Positions 32,140 through 42,900 of a DNA stretch of 64,000 nt are shown here, piece by piece. The notes beneath the pieces are model-generated. The model was not told where the DNA came from and did no database searches. It saw only the letters and a list, made by a program, of their open reading frames with translations. The DNA comes from Dipteris shenzhenensis. Lineage: Eukaryota > Polypodiophyta > Polypodiopsida > Gleicheniales. A program made the position numbers and the translations under genes. The stretch is taken from NCBI GenBank assembly GCA_047967505.1, contig CM106540.1, one strand, 5' to 3'. Numbering within the stretch: the stretch's first letter is position 1; each line of letters begins with the position of its first letter.

Positions 32140-33074
32140 TTAGAAAGCAAAATCATGATCTCCATCATCCTCTAGATGCGGGAGACAGACTGTAAGAGCA
32201 TGATCATGTGTCGGCTGGCCATCTTCATCTGCATCATCACTAGTGGCAGATGCCACCCAACTGGCATGATCCTTCGATTGTTGTTGAGCAAGCTTCTGGT
32301 AACACCTGTCCTCCACATGACCGAGCTTATTGCAGTAAGTGCACTTAAATAGCTTGAATGTCTTTCCTCGTGTTGGTGGAGTCGATGGCCTAGGTCTCCA
32401 TTTGCTGGTAAAGGAAAGTGCCTGTGTAGTATCCGCTGAATAGAATGGAGATTCTTTGTTGCGGCGATCCTTTTCAATGCTGAATAGGATCGAGATTCTT
32501 TGTTGCAGCGATCCTTTTCAGGCAAAAGAGACACCATATCTTCAAATGTAGTCGATGCAATGCGAAGTACTTCAAGGGCATTCTCAAAGCGAGAAATCCC
32601 TTCCATACTTGTCATCAGGACAGCCATTTTGACCTCGTCATCCGGGCAACACTTCGAATTGGAGAGTTGTTGAACTAAAGATTGAATTTTTGCTATATGC
32701 GCACTCAAAGTATCAGACTCTACCATTTTCAGCTTATAAAATTGCATTTTCAGAAATACCTTGGAGTTGGTGATCTTGTTACTAAATATATTCTCAAGGC
32801 GTGCCCAAATCGCCTTTGCCTTGGACTTGAAGTCGATGTGATGAATCAATGAATCATCTAGGCAAAGCCCGATGATTGCGATGGCCCTCAAATTGTGTTG
32901 CTTCCAAATCTTTCGTGTTTGAAGCTCCGTTGATGTCTCAAGTGCTTCATCATCTTCGATGGCATCCCAAACATTCTCCTTCATGAGAAGGAGTTGCACT
33001 TTTGTTTGTCATGTGGGAAATCCGTCCCCCTTTAATTTGTCCACAAGGAGAGAGTTGGTGAAAAGCGAACCCAT
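32140..33074 (-). pseudogene. Copia gag of the gag-only element, two lesions
   Basis: Gag packages the RNA of this element. Start ATG at 33074 (MGSLFTNSLLVDKLKGDGF). A TGA near 33009 replaces the Trp codon expected in FPTWQTK. The main open part from 32999 reads VQLLLMKENVWDAI, IGLCLDDSLIHHID, AKAIWARLENIF and FYKLKMVESDTL, a UBN2/DUF4219-type gag. A 44-bp tandem duplication (32435-32522) then shifts the frame; in the restored phase the knuckle C-T-Y-C-N-K-L-G-H-V-E-D-R-C and an acidic tail ending DHDFAF follow, with the stop at 32140. It is close to intact but currently cannot make the nucleocapsid part. Confidence 0.85.
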
Positions 33075-33866
33075 AAAGCTAGCAGCTAGAAGAGAGAAGA
33101 GTGATGGATAGAATGAAGGGCACAAGCGAGCTGAGGGAGAAATGGAGGGCTGAGGAAGAAATGGGAGAAATGGCGGGCAAAAGAAAAAAAAAATGGTGGG
33201 CACAATGGAGATGTAGGAGAGGAAGAAATGGCAGGCAGAATACGGGCACCAACTTGCAGGCAGCAACTCCAAGAGAATGTCAAGCAAAAGGAGCAAATGG
33301 CGGGCTGGAGCAGAGGTCAACGATGAAGAGGATGGACAGCTCCACGTTGACTTGGCTGCATCATGCTTGGGCTGTCAAATCATTGAGCTCCAGAATAAAA
33401 TTCGCGCGCAGAAACAAATTTCGTCACTTCTTGCAAGGGCTGTAACTTTTCACAGAAAACTCAGATTGCAATGATGTAAAAACGAAATTTGTAGTACTCA
33501 AGGTCCTCTACAACTTTGATGAAGACACAAAGCCATGATTCTGCTTCTAGATCCGGATAGAAGCGTCACATCGTCCGTAGGTCACAGAAAGATGTAGCTA
33601 AAGGAAGGAGAAGAGAGGTGGCAGATCATGGCGTGGAGAAGAGAGCTCTAGATGAAATTGGAGAATAGAAGCGTCACATCGTCCGTAGGTCACAGAAAGA
33701 TGTAGCTAAAGGAAGGAGAAGAGAGGTGGCAGATCATGGCGTGGAGAAGAGAGCTCTAGATGAAATTGGAGAAGCCATTCCTCCAAGGGGAATGAGGGAG
33801 AGAGGCTTCAATGTCCTCAATCTCTTACCTCAACCTCTTGGAAGATAGTCTAGCTCTGATACCATA
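33075..33866 (-). other. Leader of the gag-only element with PBS and 108-bp duplication
   Basis: Non-coding region between the 5' LTR and gag. The primer site TGGTATCAGAGC (complement of 33853-33864) lies two bases from the LTR. A 108-bp unit is repeated in tandem at 33557-33664 and 33665-33772, apparently without differences. Purine-rich stretches on the + strand near 33170-33230 create spurious open frames. Confidence 0.85.
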
Positions 33867-34172
33867 TGAAGATGCAAGACATGGAATGGAATGGAAAGAA
33901 AAAGCAAGACTAGGAAAGCATAATGGAAATGAAATAATGCGAGAAAGAAATATACAACTAAGCAAAGTACTTACATGATCAAAAAAGGCATGAAGCTTAA
34001 TGAAAATGACAATGAAAGTACACTGCCTTTATAGGATAGGCACACACACTCTAAGTGTCAAATGTATATGGGATAAGTCTCATAGTGACACATGGCACTC
34101 TAGGATATAAAGTAGTATAGTACTACTCTAGAACACACTAAAAGTCACTCAAATTGACTCCATTTCCTAACA
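33867..34172 (-). repeat. 5' LTR of the gag-only element
   Basis: 306 bp, same ends as the 31376 copy; differences noted at about six positions. Followed on the + strand by the duplicated ATATT at 34173-34177. Confidence 0.9.
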
Positions 34173-34177
34173 ATATT

Positions 34178-35455
34178 ATCCAACCTACTCACTTGATCCG
34201 CCATCTTGGTTGGATGATCACGCGTCATCAGCAAGTTCATTGGGTTCTTGAAAAATTAAAAAAGAAGCTGGAATACTGGAAGCTTGCTGTTTGGCCCTTT
34301 CATGTCAAGCTTCGTATTGTGCAATCTATTTTGATCGCATCTATACAGTTTTATCTGCCTTTAATTATGTTCAGCAAAGGGGATTTGACAGTTTTCATGT
34401 CCATGGTTATGGAGACTTTTTGGCGCTCCAAACATGGCAAGAAGAGTTTGTGTTTGCTTTCTACGCAACATCTGTGTTCACCTGAGATGCATGGAGGCCT
34501 CACTATTCTGAACCTTCATGTGCACATTCTGGCTCACAAGGGCAACATGATGCTGCAATTTCTGCAAGGATCACAGCCATGGGCTGCCATGATACGTCAC
34601 TTGCTTTCTCAGATTACTACCTCTGCTTTTGGTTTTTGGCAGCCCACTCCCTGGGACTTTCTTTTCGGTGTTCTTCAAGGGAAAATCAAAGGTTGCCCTC
34701 TAGTTTCCAATATGTTGATGGATTGGAAACATGTTGGAATGGGATGGCCGGGATACTTTATAGGGTAATTCCTTGATGGCTGAAACTGTGCACTGGTCTC
34801 GGGTCTTTTCCCCTCCACTGGCCTCGCAAGAGCCTCGACAGTCTTATTTTTTGAGTCTAAAGGGGATCCTTTTGGTTTCACATATTGTTTAGGATTATGG
34901 GACCCCTCTTTCCTTCTCTTAGGCTGCTACAAAATATAGTCTTGGATTGCATTATCGTCTGGTCTGGCATAAGATTATCTCCTTGATTCAGAATTTACTC
35001 TTGTACCTGCTTTGGAAGTCGAGGATTGACTGCACGACTAAACTCTTCGTTTGCCAAGATCGACATGTCGTCCTTTGCGGCTGTCCAATATTACAGTTCC
35101 GGCGCTCTATAAAGTTCTTTTGCCTTTGCCTTGGGCTGCACAAAGGGCAAATAAAATTTGGCATATGAATAGAACGGCAAAGTGGTGGCCAAAAAAATTG
35201 CATGGGGTTTGGAAAGCAAAAATTCCTCTTCGGCAACAGGTGTTTCAGTGGCGTGTTTTATTGGGAGTCTTTCGAGCTGGACAGTTTTTGGCACAACGCC
35301 GTGTTGCTCCACCACTTTGTCGCCGATGTTTGGCTCCCAGGGAAACACTGTCTCATCTCTTTTGGAACTATTCTCATACATGTGATTTCTTGGCATTATT
35401 GGGTCAAACTTTATGCGCCAAATTTCCAGGCTTTACTTTTGGCAAGCACTTCTAA
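34178..35455 (+). pseudogene. TG-LINE ORF2, copy G, second part (C-terminal, zf-RVT)
   Basis: Continues directly from 31375 after the LTR element: IQPTHLIRHLGWMITRHQQ, LEYWKLAVWPFHVKLRIVQS, EMHGGLTILNLHVHILAHKG, ending this frame at 34768. Further pieces carry the HWSRVFSPPLASQEP block near 34790 and zf-RVT (RRVAPPLCRRCLAPRETLSH, HLFWNY) from 35051 to 35455. The last Cys of the usual HLFWHC is Tyr here. Frameshifts near 34745 and 35050. Confidence 0.82.
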
Positions 35456-35693
35456 CTGTTTGGGATACATCCCCCTCGACATCAGTTTGTTTTTTTCTTT
35501 ATTTGGGTTCGATATTGGGCACTTTGGACTCTGTGGAAGGACAAAAATCACAGAGTTTTTGGTGACCCCACTTTCTCAGCTTACTCTTTCTTTAGGCACT
35601 CTTTGCAACAATCATTTTATGATTGTTTGCAAACAGGGTCTCTAGATCAAGATGTATATTTGTCATATATTGACATCTTTGCTTGATGTATTT

Positions 35694-35782
35694 TGAGCAT
35701 TTCCTGCTTTGGGATGCTCAACTTTTAATATAAACGCAACAATATTTTCACCCAAAAAATGTGTGTGTGTGTGTGTGTGCAC
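35694..35782 (+). repeat. LINE 3' hairpin plus A6-(TG)n tail of copy G
   Basis: TGAGCAT (35694-35700) and ATGCTCA (35714-35720) form a perfect 7-bp stem with CC/GG inside the loop. A6 at 35754-35759 is followed by a TG tract. The stem sequence is unlike that of copies B, D or E although its position is the same. Confidence 0.85.
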
Positions 35783-36394
35783 ATGAGAAAGAAAGAAAAG
35801 AAAGAAAGTTTATTAAAGTCTTCGGAAGACCAATGGGTCTGTGAGACTATGAGAAACCTGATACAATGAGCTGTGGTAGTGGAGCTACTAAACGAGCATC
35901 CATACCAATGTAGAAAATGCCAAATGATAGTGCTGTACAACATAGTCATATCTCGACTATATACATATCAATCTCAGCATCACTGTCGACATCATCATAA
36001 CCATCACTATCATCATCATCAACAGCAATAGGACATCAGGATGGACTAGGTTGTGGAAGAGGAGGCATGAGGGCAGCAATAGAGCGATGTCGCCCCCCCA
36101 TGGGTGCAATCTTGGTACGTTTCCTGATCGTAGCTCTACGTCTGTTGACCAGGGCCACTGTGACCCACGTCAGTCAAGCTCTGACCCTAAACAAGGAGGG
36201 GATGTCCCCAAGTATGATCTGTGAGTCAACCCTCTGTCTGAGCTGTCAACTCACAGGCTCCGGGTCACGGTCAGGTCGAGGCCTCGCCTCGTGGGGATCT
36301 CTATGATCTGGCTGAAAGAACTCTGTGATAGAGCTCAAAGAAGTATCAGTCGAGGAGGAGGTCAGTTCCTATCCCCCTGCTCGGAGTTGACACA
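35783..36394 (-). other. LINE3 3' region and (CTTT)n tail
   Basis: No coding domain is recognised. On the minus strand it ends CCGAAGACTTTAATAAAC, then repeated TTTC units. AATAAA is a plausible polyadenylation signal. CAT/CATCAT-type repeats occur near 35985-36025. Confidence 0.55.
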
Positions 36395-37885
36395 GTTCAA
36401 TGGGATTTCATCTGACAAACTATGCGAGCTTTGGGATTTGGACAAAAAATGTAGCAGGTTATTTACTGGCTTTACAGAGATAGCAATGCGGCTTTCATTC
36501 TTTCTAGGGATATCTCTGATGAGTGGACTCTTCGTTGTTCGGTCCGCCAAGGATGACCTCTCAGTGCTTTACTATATGCCATTGCTACTTATCCTATGCT
36601 GCAATGTATTGATCATCTTGTGGCTACAGGATCACTTCATGGCTTTGAATTGGATGCTAATCGCTAAGCTGCTCCCTTTGCATTCCAAAGACTAGCATAG
36701 TCTCTTATGGCCCGGGGATATCATTCCACCCACTCAGTTTGTTCGTCATCTTGGTTACCCTTTGAGGTGGGAACTCACTCGCTGACAACAAACTGATTGG
36801 GTTTTAGCTAAGCTTTGGAAAAAGCTTGAGTATTGGAAATAGGCAACTTGCCTTTGCACGTTCGTCTTCGAATACTGCAGTCCATCCTTGTGGCATATAT
36901 TCAATTTTACTTGCCATTGATCATGTTCACTAAGGCAGATCTTACATCTTTCATGTCTGTCTTTGTGGAAATCTTCTGGCGATCCAAACATGGCAGAAAA
37001 AGTCTCAAGCTGCTTTCGATGCATCACATTTGTTCTCCCAAGATGCATGGTGGATTAAACATCATGGATATTCATGTGCATATTCTTGCCCATAGGGAAA
37101 AAATGTTGTTGCAATTTCTACAAGGTGATCAGCCGGGTTGCTGATGTTATGATGATGCTAGTACTGTGCTCCCTTTTGCTCTGGCAACCACTACATATGG
37201 ATTGGGCTCTCATTATCGTCCTTTGTGGCAACAGATTACTTCTATGCTTTCGCCTTTTGTTCCGATTCCTCCTTTGGAACGCCAATACCGGCTGGAAGAT
37301 TGGACTTCTCCAAGGTCCTCTTCTCGTCCTTTGAGGCTATCTCACATTACTATGCCTGCATTGTATAAAACCCTTTTGCCTCAACCTTGGGTTGCAGAGA
37401 GAGGTGATTCTGTTTGGCGAATACATCACCCAGCCAAGTGATGGAGGAAAAGATTACAGGAACTTTGGGCCTATAAAGTACCGCTTCTGCAACAGGTTTT
37501 CTTTTGGCAAGTTCTTTTGGGAGTGTTTCCATGTGGATAGCTATTGGCTCATCGACACATTGCTCCTGCACTTTGCCACAAATGTTCTGCTACTTCGAAG
37601 ACTGTGCCTCACTTGTTTTGGCATTGTATGTGCTCTCGTGAGTTTTTTAATCTTCTTCGACAGCACCTGCAAGTGAGATTCCCATCTGTTCCGTTTGGGA
37701 AGTTCTTCTGGCTATTTGGGTTTCATCCATCCAGATTGGAGTTTCATCTTTTCTTCGTTTGGGCTCGCTACTGGGCACTATGGACTTTATGGACATATAG
37801 GAATTGTAAAGTCTTTGGTGATCCTGCTTTTTTAGGTGTTCTTTGCAGCAATCTTTCTTTGATTACTTGCAGACCCGCTGCATAG
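36395..37885 (+). pseudogene. TG-LINE ORF2 remnant, copy H
   Basis: RT pieces IYWLYRDSNAAFILSRDIS, VRQG stop PLSALLYAIAT, then an internal deletion that removes the AYADD site. KLLPLHSKD, LGYPLRWELTR and a run to PKMHGGLNIMDIHVHILAH follow in changing frames. From 37166: LPFALATTTYGLGSHY, SSSRPLRLSHITMPALYKTL and zf-RVT (RRHIAPALCHKC-like, HLFWHC) to 37885. Many stops; CAG-to-TAG is seen at 36452-36454. Confidence 0.8.
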
Positions 37886-37933
37886 ATCATGAGGTCTTTT
37901 TGGCATATACTGAAATTTTCAGTTGATGTAATT

Positions 37934-38018
37934 GTAGCACCTTTTTTTGAGGTTGCTACTCATATAATATAATCAATCAAAGATTTCACCCAAAAAAAAA
38001 GTGTGTGTGTGTGTGTGA
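37934..38018 (+). repeat. LINE 3' hairpin plus A9-(TG)n tail of copy H
   Basis: GTAGCACCT (37934-37942) pairs with AGGTTGCTAC (37950-37959), like copy B. TTTCACCC, A9 and TG follow. Confidence 0.8.
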
Positions 38019-38698
38019 CCCCCGATGGTGTGATGAATCCCTCCTCTGAAATACGAAGACAGTGATCTCTGTAGAAACTTAGCTTCACTAGAAGCTCCCT
38101 CGGCTCCAACTAGGTCCTAAAGCTGTATAGCTGCAGGAGATCCTCTCGAATGACCTCATTGGTGTGTGACCCGATCGGGATGGTGGGTGGCCATACATAC
38201 CGGCTGGTAGGACCAAGGAGTCAAAGAGAAGAGCCTTGGTCCGAGGGTCCTAGAAGTGGGAGTGGAAGCACTGTCTCTCTAGCCGAGCCAATGAGGCGTA
38301 TCCCCTACTCAGTCCGGCCTGCATCGTTGGTCTCATCGTGAAGATCGGGCCGGAGAAGATGACCCCCAAGTAACTATATGAGGATACAATCTCAACTGGT
38401 CACCCGCCCAAAGTGAACTGCTTCCGTTGCATGTTTGCTCGAGAGGTGTTAAAGATCATGACCTTGGTCTTGCCAAGGTTGACCTCCAAATCATGGGATA
38501 AACAAAAAGCCTGCAATGCATCTAGGTGTTGCTGGAGCCCCTCGGGTGTGGACGACAAGAGTGCCACGTCATCTACATAAAGAAGAATCCTGATGATGAT
38601 CTCGGCAAGTAAGCAACTGGTCCCTCCGAAAGCCCCCATGAAAGTCTCAAGCTCATCGATGTAGAGGCCAAATAGGGTTGGTGATAAGGGACAACCCT
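38019..38698 (-). pseudogene. LINE3 RT, C-terminal half
   Basis: From 38698 down, the sense reads GCPLSPTLFGLYIDELETFM, then the active site LLYVDDVALLSSTPEGL (about 38560-38580) with Val in the usual Ala position, followed by HDLEVNLGKTKVMIFNTSR and, after a stop, SYSYLGVIFSGPIFTM near 38370. It joins the N-half at 45634: the QGCP motif is split exactly where LINE2 inserted. Downstream sense is degraded up to copy H. Confidence 0.85.
38687..38698 (+). repeat. Target-site duplication AGGGACAACCCT (left)
   Basis: The same 12 bases occur at 45634-45645. They bracket the LINE2 insertion, with its poly(A) (T15 on the + strand, 38701-38715) next to this copy. Confidence 0.92.
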
Positions 38699-38715
38699 AC
38701 TTTTTTTTTTTTTTT

Positions 38716-39030
38716 CAAGAAAGAGACTTCTATTAAGGAAGAGAAAAAACCCGCGAGAGCAAGCTCAAAGCGGAATACATCATGAAATCATGAGGATAAA
38801 TAAAAACCCCTCAGAGTGAGGTGGGAAACAGCCAAGTCTCAGAGAAGAAAGGAGAATCCTTCCATTCCCTGAAGAAAGAAGCCCTCCTAGCTGAGGCTGC
38901 ACGGGAGTCTCCCTGCATACTCGTCCATACGGCCATCAAAGTATGTGCGGTGTCTGTCCAGATACTAGCCAATGTGTGCGACGTAGGGCATCGAGAGAAG
39001 AGCATCCCCTTCTTTTGTTACACGGTCAGT
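38716..39030 (-). pseudogene. LINE2 ORF2 C-terminal tail and 3' UTR
   Basis: The sense reads TDTAHTLMAVWTSMQGDSRA and ARRASFFREWKDSPFFSETW ending at a stop at 38811. This is the short region usually found after zf-RVT in plant LINE ORF2. The 3' UTR runs to poly(A). It is separated from the rest of ORF2 by an inverted block. Confidence 0.7.
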
Positions 39031-39975
39031 AATGCCAGGAGATTTCAGCTCAGTAGTAGAGGTTCGAGACCTTCCAAAGTTCCTCATTGGGAGACATTTG
39101 ATATCACTGCCGATCTGCAGAGGTGCTTCTGGAGGAGACTCTAGAAATCCCACAGCAATAGGAAGATCACTATCTTCTTTTGGCTCTCTATCCATGGTGG
39201 GATTGCAGTGAACCTTTGGAGATCCAGGTTCGGAGCCGACCCTACTTGCCCTCGTTACCTCTCTGCTTCGGAGACTATTCAGCATTGCTTATGGGATTGT
39301 ACATAAGCGAGGATGATTTGGATGGGGGTAGCCAGGATTTTCAGTCACTTTGCAAACTCCCCATTCTTTATGACATGGGGCTCAGTGGCTTGGCTTTCTC
39401 TTACAGGGCCTCAGGTATTCTATGAGAGATTTGACTCCTCTCAGGCCATTTCGGTTCGATGTCATCAGATTGAGTCCTGTTCATTGGATGTGGTACCACG
39501 CCTTCCTTTTACAGTTGTACATGCCTTTGTGGATACTCCTTGGGAGATTCTAGCGAGCATAGCATCCTGGCATATTTGGAGAGCTAGATGCACAGAGGCT
39601 TTGGAGGGTACTCAGGTTCGGCAGCGGATAGGTGGTGGATAAAAGAACAGAAAGATGGAGTAGCATCCACTACTTGGGAGAGGTTTTAAAAGGAATTTAA
39701 AAAACACTTCCTACCTCCTGACGAAGCATCCCGAGCTTGGGATCAATATCGAAACCTTCGTCAGAAAAATTTATCAGTGGCGGAATACACTGATAAGTTC
39801 AGAGAAAGTGTAATAAAGCTTGATGAACCCCTACCTCAATCAATCCAAGTAAAAGATTTTATCTTTGGATTGAATGATCGAATCAAGATGGAAGTTCGGG
39901 CTAAGTATGTGAACACGCTAGATGAAACAATTGCCATAGCCCTGAACTATGAGGATGCAAAAGGGAACATACCAA
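39031..39975 (+). pseudogene. Inverted block inside LINE2: zf-RVT segment plus chromovirus gag fragment
   Basis: Here the + strand encodes the LINE2 zf-RVT region: VPHWETFDITADLQRCFWRR, FFWLSIHGGIAVNLWRSRFG, ADPTCPRYLSASETIQHCLW (motif C-x-x-x...H-C-L-W-D-C near 39240-39290), FVDTPWEILASIASWHIWRA, to about 39615. LINE2 on both sides reads on the minus strand, so this part is inverted. A chromovirus gag fragment (39616-39975) is fused to its right end. Stops near 39120 and 39305. Confidence 0.75.
39616..39975 (+). pseudogene. Chromovirus gag fragment inside LINE2
   Basis: The sense reads ADRWWIKEQKDGVA, KHFLPPDEASRAWDQYRNLR, SVAEYTDKFRESVIKLDEPL, FGLNDRIKMEVRAKYVNTLD, DETIAIALNYEDAKGN. This aligns with gag residues about 150-265 of the chromovirus at 23510 but is clearly a diverged relative. 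No LTR accompanies it, so only an internal gag piece was captured. Confidence 0.85.
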
Positions 39976-42900
39976 GTGGGCTTATGCAGCTTGGAACTCC
40001 ACTCCCACTCTCCGGGGTACCACTGCAAATACCTGATGGGAACTCCCCCATAGAGGCAAAGCCTCCAAGACATGGTGGAGAGTAGCCGGGGGTCTGGGTC
40101 TAGGAACCACTCTGAATCTGATCCCTGCACCAAAAGACCTACAACCCTGATAGGCAGAAGAGCAGACTCAAGCAAGACGTCCTCTATGGACCTGAGTAAT
40201 CTGCCACCATCCTGCACACTAAAAAACTAAAGCATCCTCTTCTGCATCTCGAAAGGCCAAAACTTGAAGTGGAACACGCCTCTCGAAAAAGTACCTGCCC
40301 AAGTGGAGCAAGTGAGTGGCATATCATCTGTGTCTACCCAAATCTCTGGAAGGGCTGCCTCAATCTGCAAGATCCTCCCTGCACTCCCTCCAAGATGTCC
40401 TGTCAACCTTGATTTGGTCTCCTCTGGAAGCTTGCGGAAAGCTTTCCAAGACCCCATAGATGATGCAGGTCCCCTCTCCCACCTAGACCACTGCATGTAG
40501 AGTGAGGCACCCAGTGGTCTGCCATGATCATCTAAAATTCTGTCATTCCACATGATGGGTTGCCTATCAATCTCTTCACGAGAGGAAGGAGGAATCCTCC
40601 GAAGAGTGCTCCTGAAACTGGCCCAAGCTTTCAGAATGGCAACCATGAGAGGGGACGAACGTGATCTGAGGTGTGATGTGGTGAAGATCCACCTAATACT
40701 GCTCCTCCAGTCTCCTCTTGAAGAAGGTGTGTACCTCTGTATGCTGCTAATAAGAAAGTCCTTCCACGGTTCCTGCCCTGGCAAAAGTCCCCGCACCAAC
40801 ATCTTGCAAAGTAAAGCTCTGCACTGTAAAACTGGATCAATAATATTGAAACCCCCTTCCTGTGTAGGGAGAATGAGGGTCTCCCAAGCCACCCTGGCTA
40901 AGGCATCTGCTGTGCCATCAAGCCCACTCCAAAGAAAGTTTCTGATCGGTCTCCTGAGCTGAATGATGCAGTCCCTAGAATGGCACCAGCATGAACAAAC
41001 AAACCAGGCTGTGGCCAAGAGGACCTGGTTGACCACTACAACTCTAGAGGCAAGATCCAGCTTGGCTGAGCTCCAAAAAAGGAGCTTCCTCTTGATGCTC
41101 TCCAACACGGGAGCAAACTGCTGCGTGGAAGAAATATTCAAGCCGACCTGGCAGCCCAAATACCTGACAGGTACACTTCTCTGAACCCAAGTGAATCCTA
41201 TGTCAAGCCCCCAAACTGGAGTGTCCTCATCACTCATCCAAAAGCCATTGGATTTATGCCAATTTATCTACGCCCCTGCCGCCAAGCAAAATAAATCCTA
41301 TGCTGTCCTGAAAGAAGTGAGCGTCTGTGGAGTGGCATCCAAGTAAACTGCTGTGTCATCTACCAACTCACTGTCAAGTAGCTCCTCTTCCCTTCTGATG
41401 GGAAGTCTCAGCCCAAAGATGTCAGCTTGAGATCTAACATAGATACTCATAGCTTCGGCCATGAACAAAAAAAGGAAAGGAGCAAGGGGGCATCACTGAC
41501 GGACTGATCTCGAAATCTGAAATCTCTCACCCCTTACCCCACCAATAAGTACCTGGCTGTGGGCTGATCTGTACAAAGATAAAACAGCTCTGATCCAAGC
41601 ATCAGTAAAGCCAAAACGTAGAAGGGTGCCCTCCAAAAAACCCCAATCTACTCTGTCATAAGCTTTCTCAAAATCCAAAAGTAGAATGGCTAGATTCTTG
41701 CCACTCTGCAATGCCCACTCTGAAGCTTCCCCGAAAGAGAAAATGTTATCAAAAATGCTTCTGCCATGCACAAATCCCGTTTGATTGTCATGAATAAGAT
41801 CAGGGAGAAGGGGCTGCAATCGGAGGCTGATTGCCTTAGCCAGAATCTTGTAACAAGTCCCCAGAAGTGTGATAGGCCTCCACTGGGACACTAGATTTCT
41901 GCAACCTCGTTTCGGGATAAGGTGGATGAGACCCTCTGTAAGCGACCCAAGCATCTCACCAGAGTCCCAAATGGCCTGCAGGGCTGAAAGTAATGTAGTC
42001 TCCAATCATATCCCAAAATGCAATGAAAAAAGAAGGGGTGAGGCCATCCGAACCTGGGCACTTGCCCTTGTGAAGGGCTGAAAGTAGCCTGTCTAGCATC
42101 CTCTCTATCCTGTGTCTAAAGATCAGCAGTAAGAAGGGTGGCATAAAAATCTGAAGCTATGCGTAAGACATCATCAGGCTCTGTCTGTAAAACCCCATGT
42201 GAGTCAATAAGCTAGGATACACTCTCTCTAGTATGTCTAGGGCCAAGAGTAGAGAAAGAGTATGTATTGACTCTACCACCCATCTGAATCCAAAAGGACT
42301 CCCGTGCATGAAAGGCATACTCTGCTCTCTGATCAAGCAATATCTGCTGATGAGCCCTTGCTGCCGCAAGGCGCTCCTGAATCCAAGCATCTGAAGGCCG
42401 TTTCTGTTCTTCCCTCTGCAAAGCTGCCAACTGCTGGCAAACACCAATCTCACGTCTGAGAATATCTCGTCTCCTGGTACAAGCAACTGAGAGGTAGAAG
42501 TCGCTAATACCAAAAAGGACAGCAGCTACATCTGATGGATATGGCTGCCCACCTTGGACATGAGAAACCCATATCTGCAGGGCTGACTCTGTAAGGTCCT
42601 CCTCTGTGTACAAGGCATCTGGAATCCTAATGCTGGTAGACCGCAGCCTCTCAAGTGACGCTCTAAAATAGCCAACACAACAGGAGAGTGGTCTGAAGTG
42701 GAAACCCCAACAGCAATGCATACCGATCCACCTCTGTCTAGTGCCCAATCATCTACATAGAATCTGTCAATGCGTGCATGAATAGGCATCTGCTGCCTCC
42801 TGTTCGACCAAGAGAACAGGAGGGACTGTGGCTGAATAAGAAAGGCATCGTCCAACCAAGTATCTCTGCCATAGAAGTGTAAAAGGAAGGCATCCCAAGC

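Larger units (their letters stand above)
31376..34172 (-). mobile_element. Complete gag-only copia-type LTR retrotransposon
   Basis: A 2.8-kb element on the minus strand with two 306-bp LTRs (TG...CA, about six differences by eye, near 98% identity), flanked by ATATT on both sides. An initiator tRNA-Met primer site lies next to the 5' LTR and a polypurine tract next to the 3' LTR. The only coding sequence is a copia gag; no protease, integrase, RT or RNase H exists between gag and the 3' LTR. It therefore moved using proteins of another copia element. A second relative lies at 61868-63110. Confidence 0.92.
29981..35782 (+). mobile_element. TG-LINE copy G, 5'-truncated, split by an LTR element
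   Basis: ORF2 sequence starts in the region between endonuclease and RT (VIxDYGK of copies D and E), runs to 31375, is interrupted by the gag-only LTR element, and resumes at 34173 after the repeated ATATT. It ends with a hairpin, A6 and a TG tract at 35782. Confidence 0.88.
36395..38018 (+). mobile_element. TG-LINE copy H, 5'-truncated, inserted in LINE3
   Basis: It begins in RT (TVQWDFI), lacks everything upstream, and ends with hairpin, A9 (37992-38000) and a TG tract. Flanks: GGAGTTGAC on the left and TGAC then CCCCGATGG on the right, suggesting a short TGAC duplication and an original site GTTGACCCCC with no TG microsatellite. Same subfamily as copy B. Confidence 0.82.
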
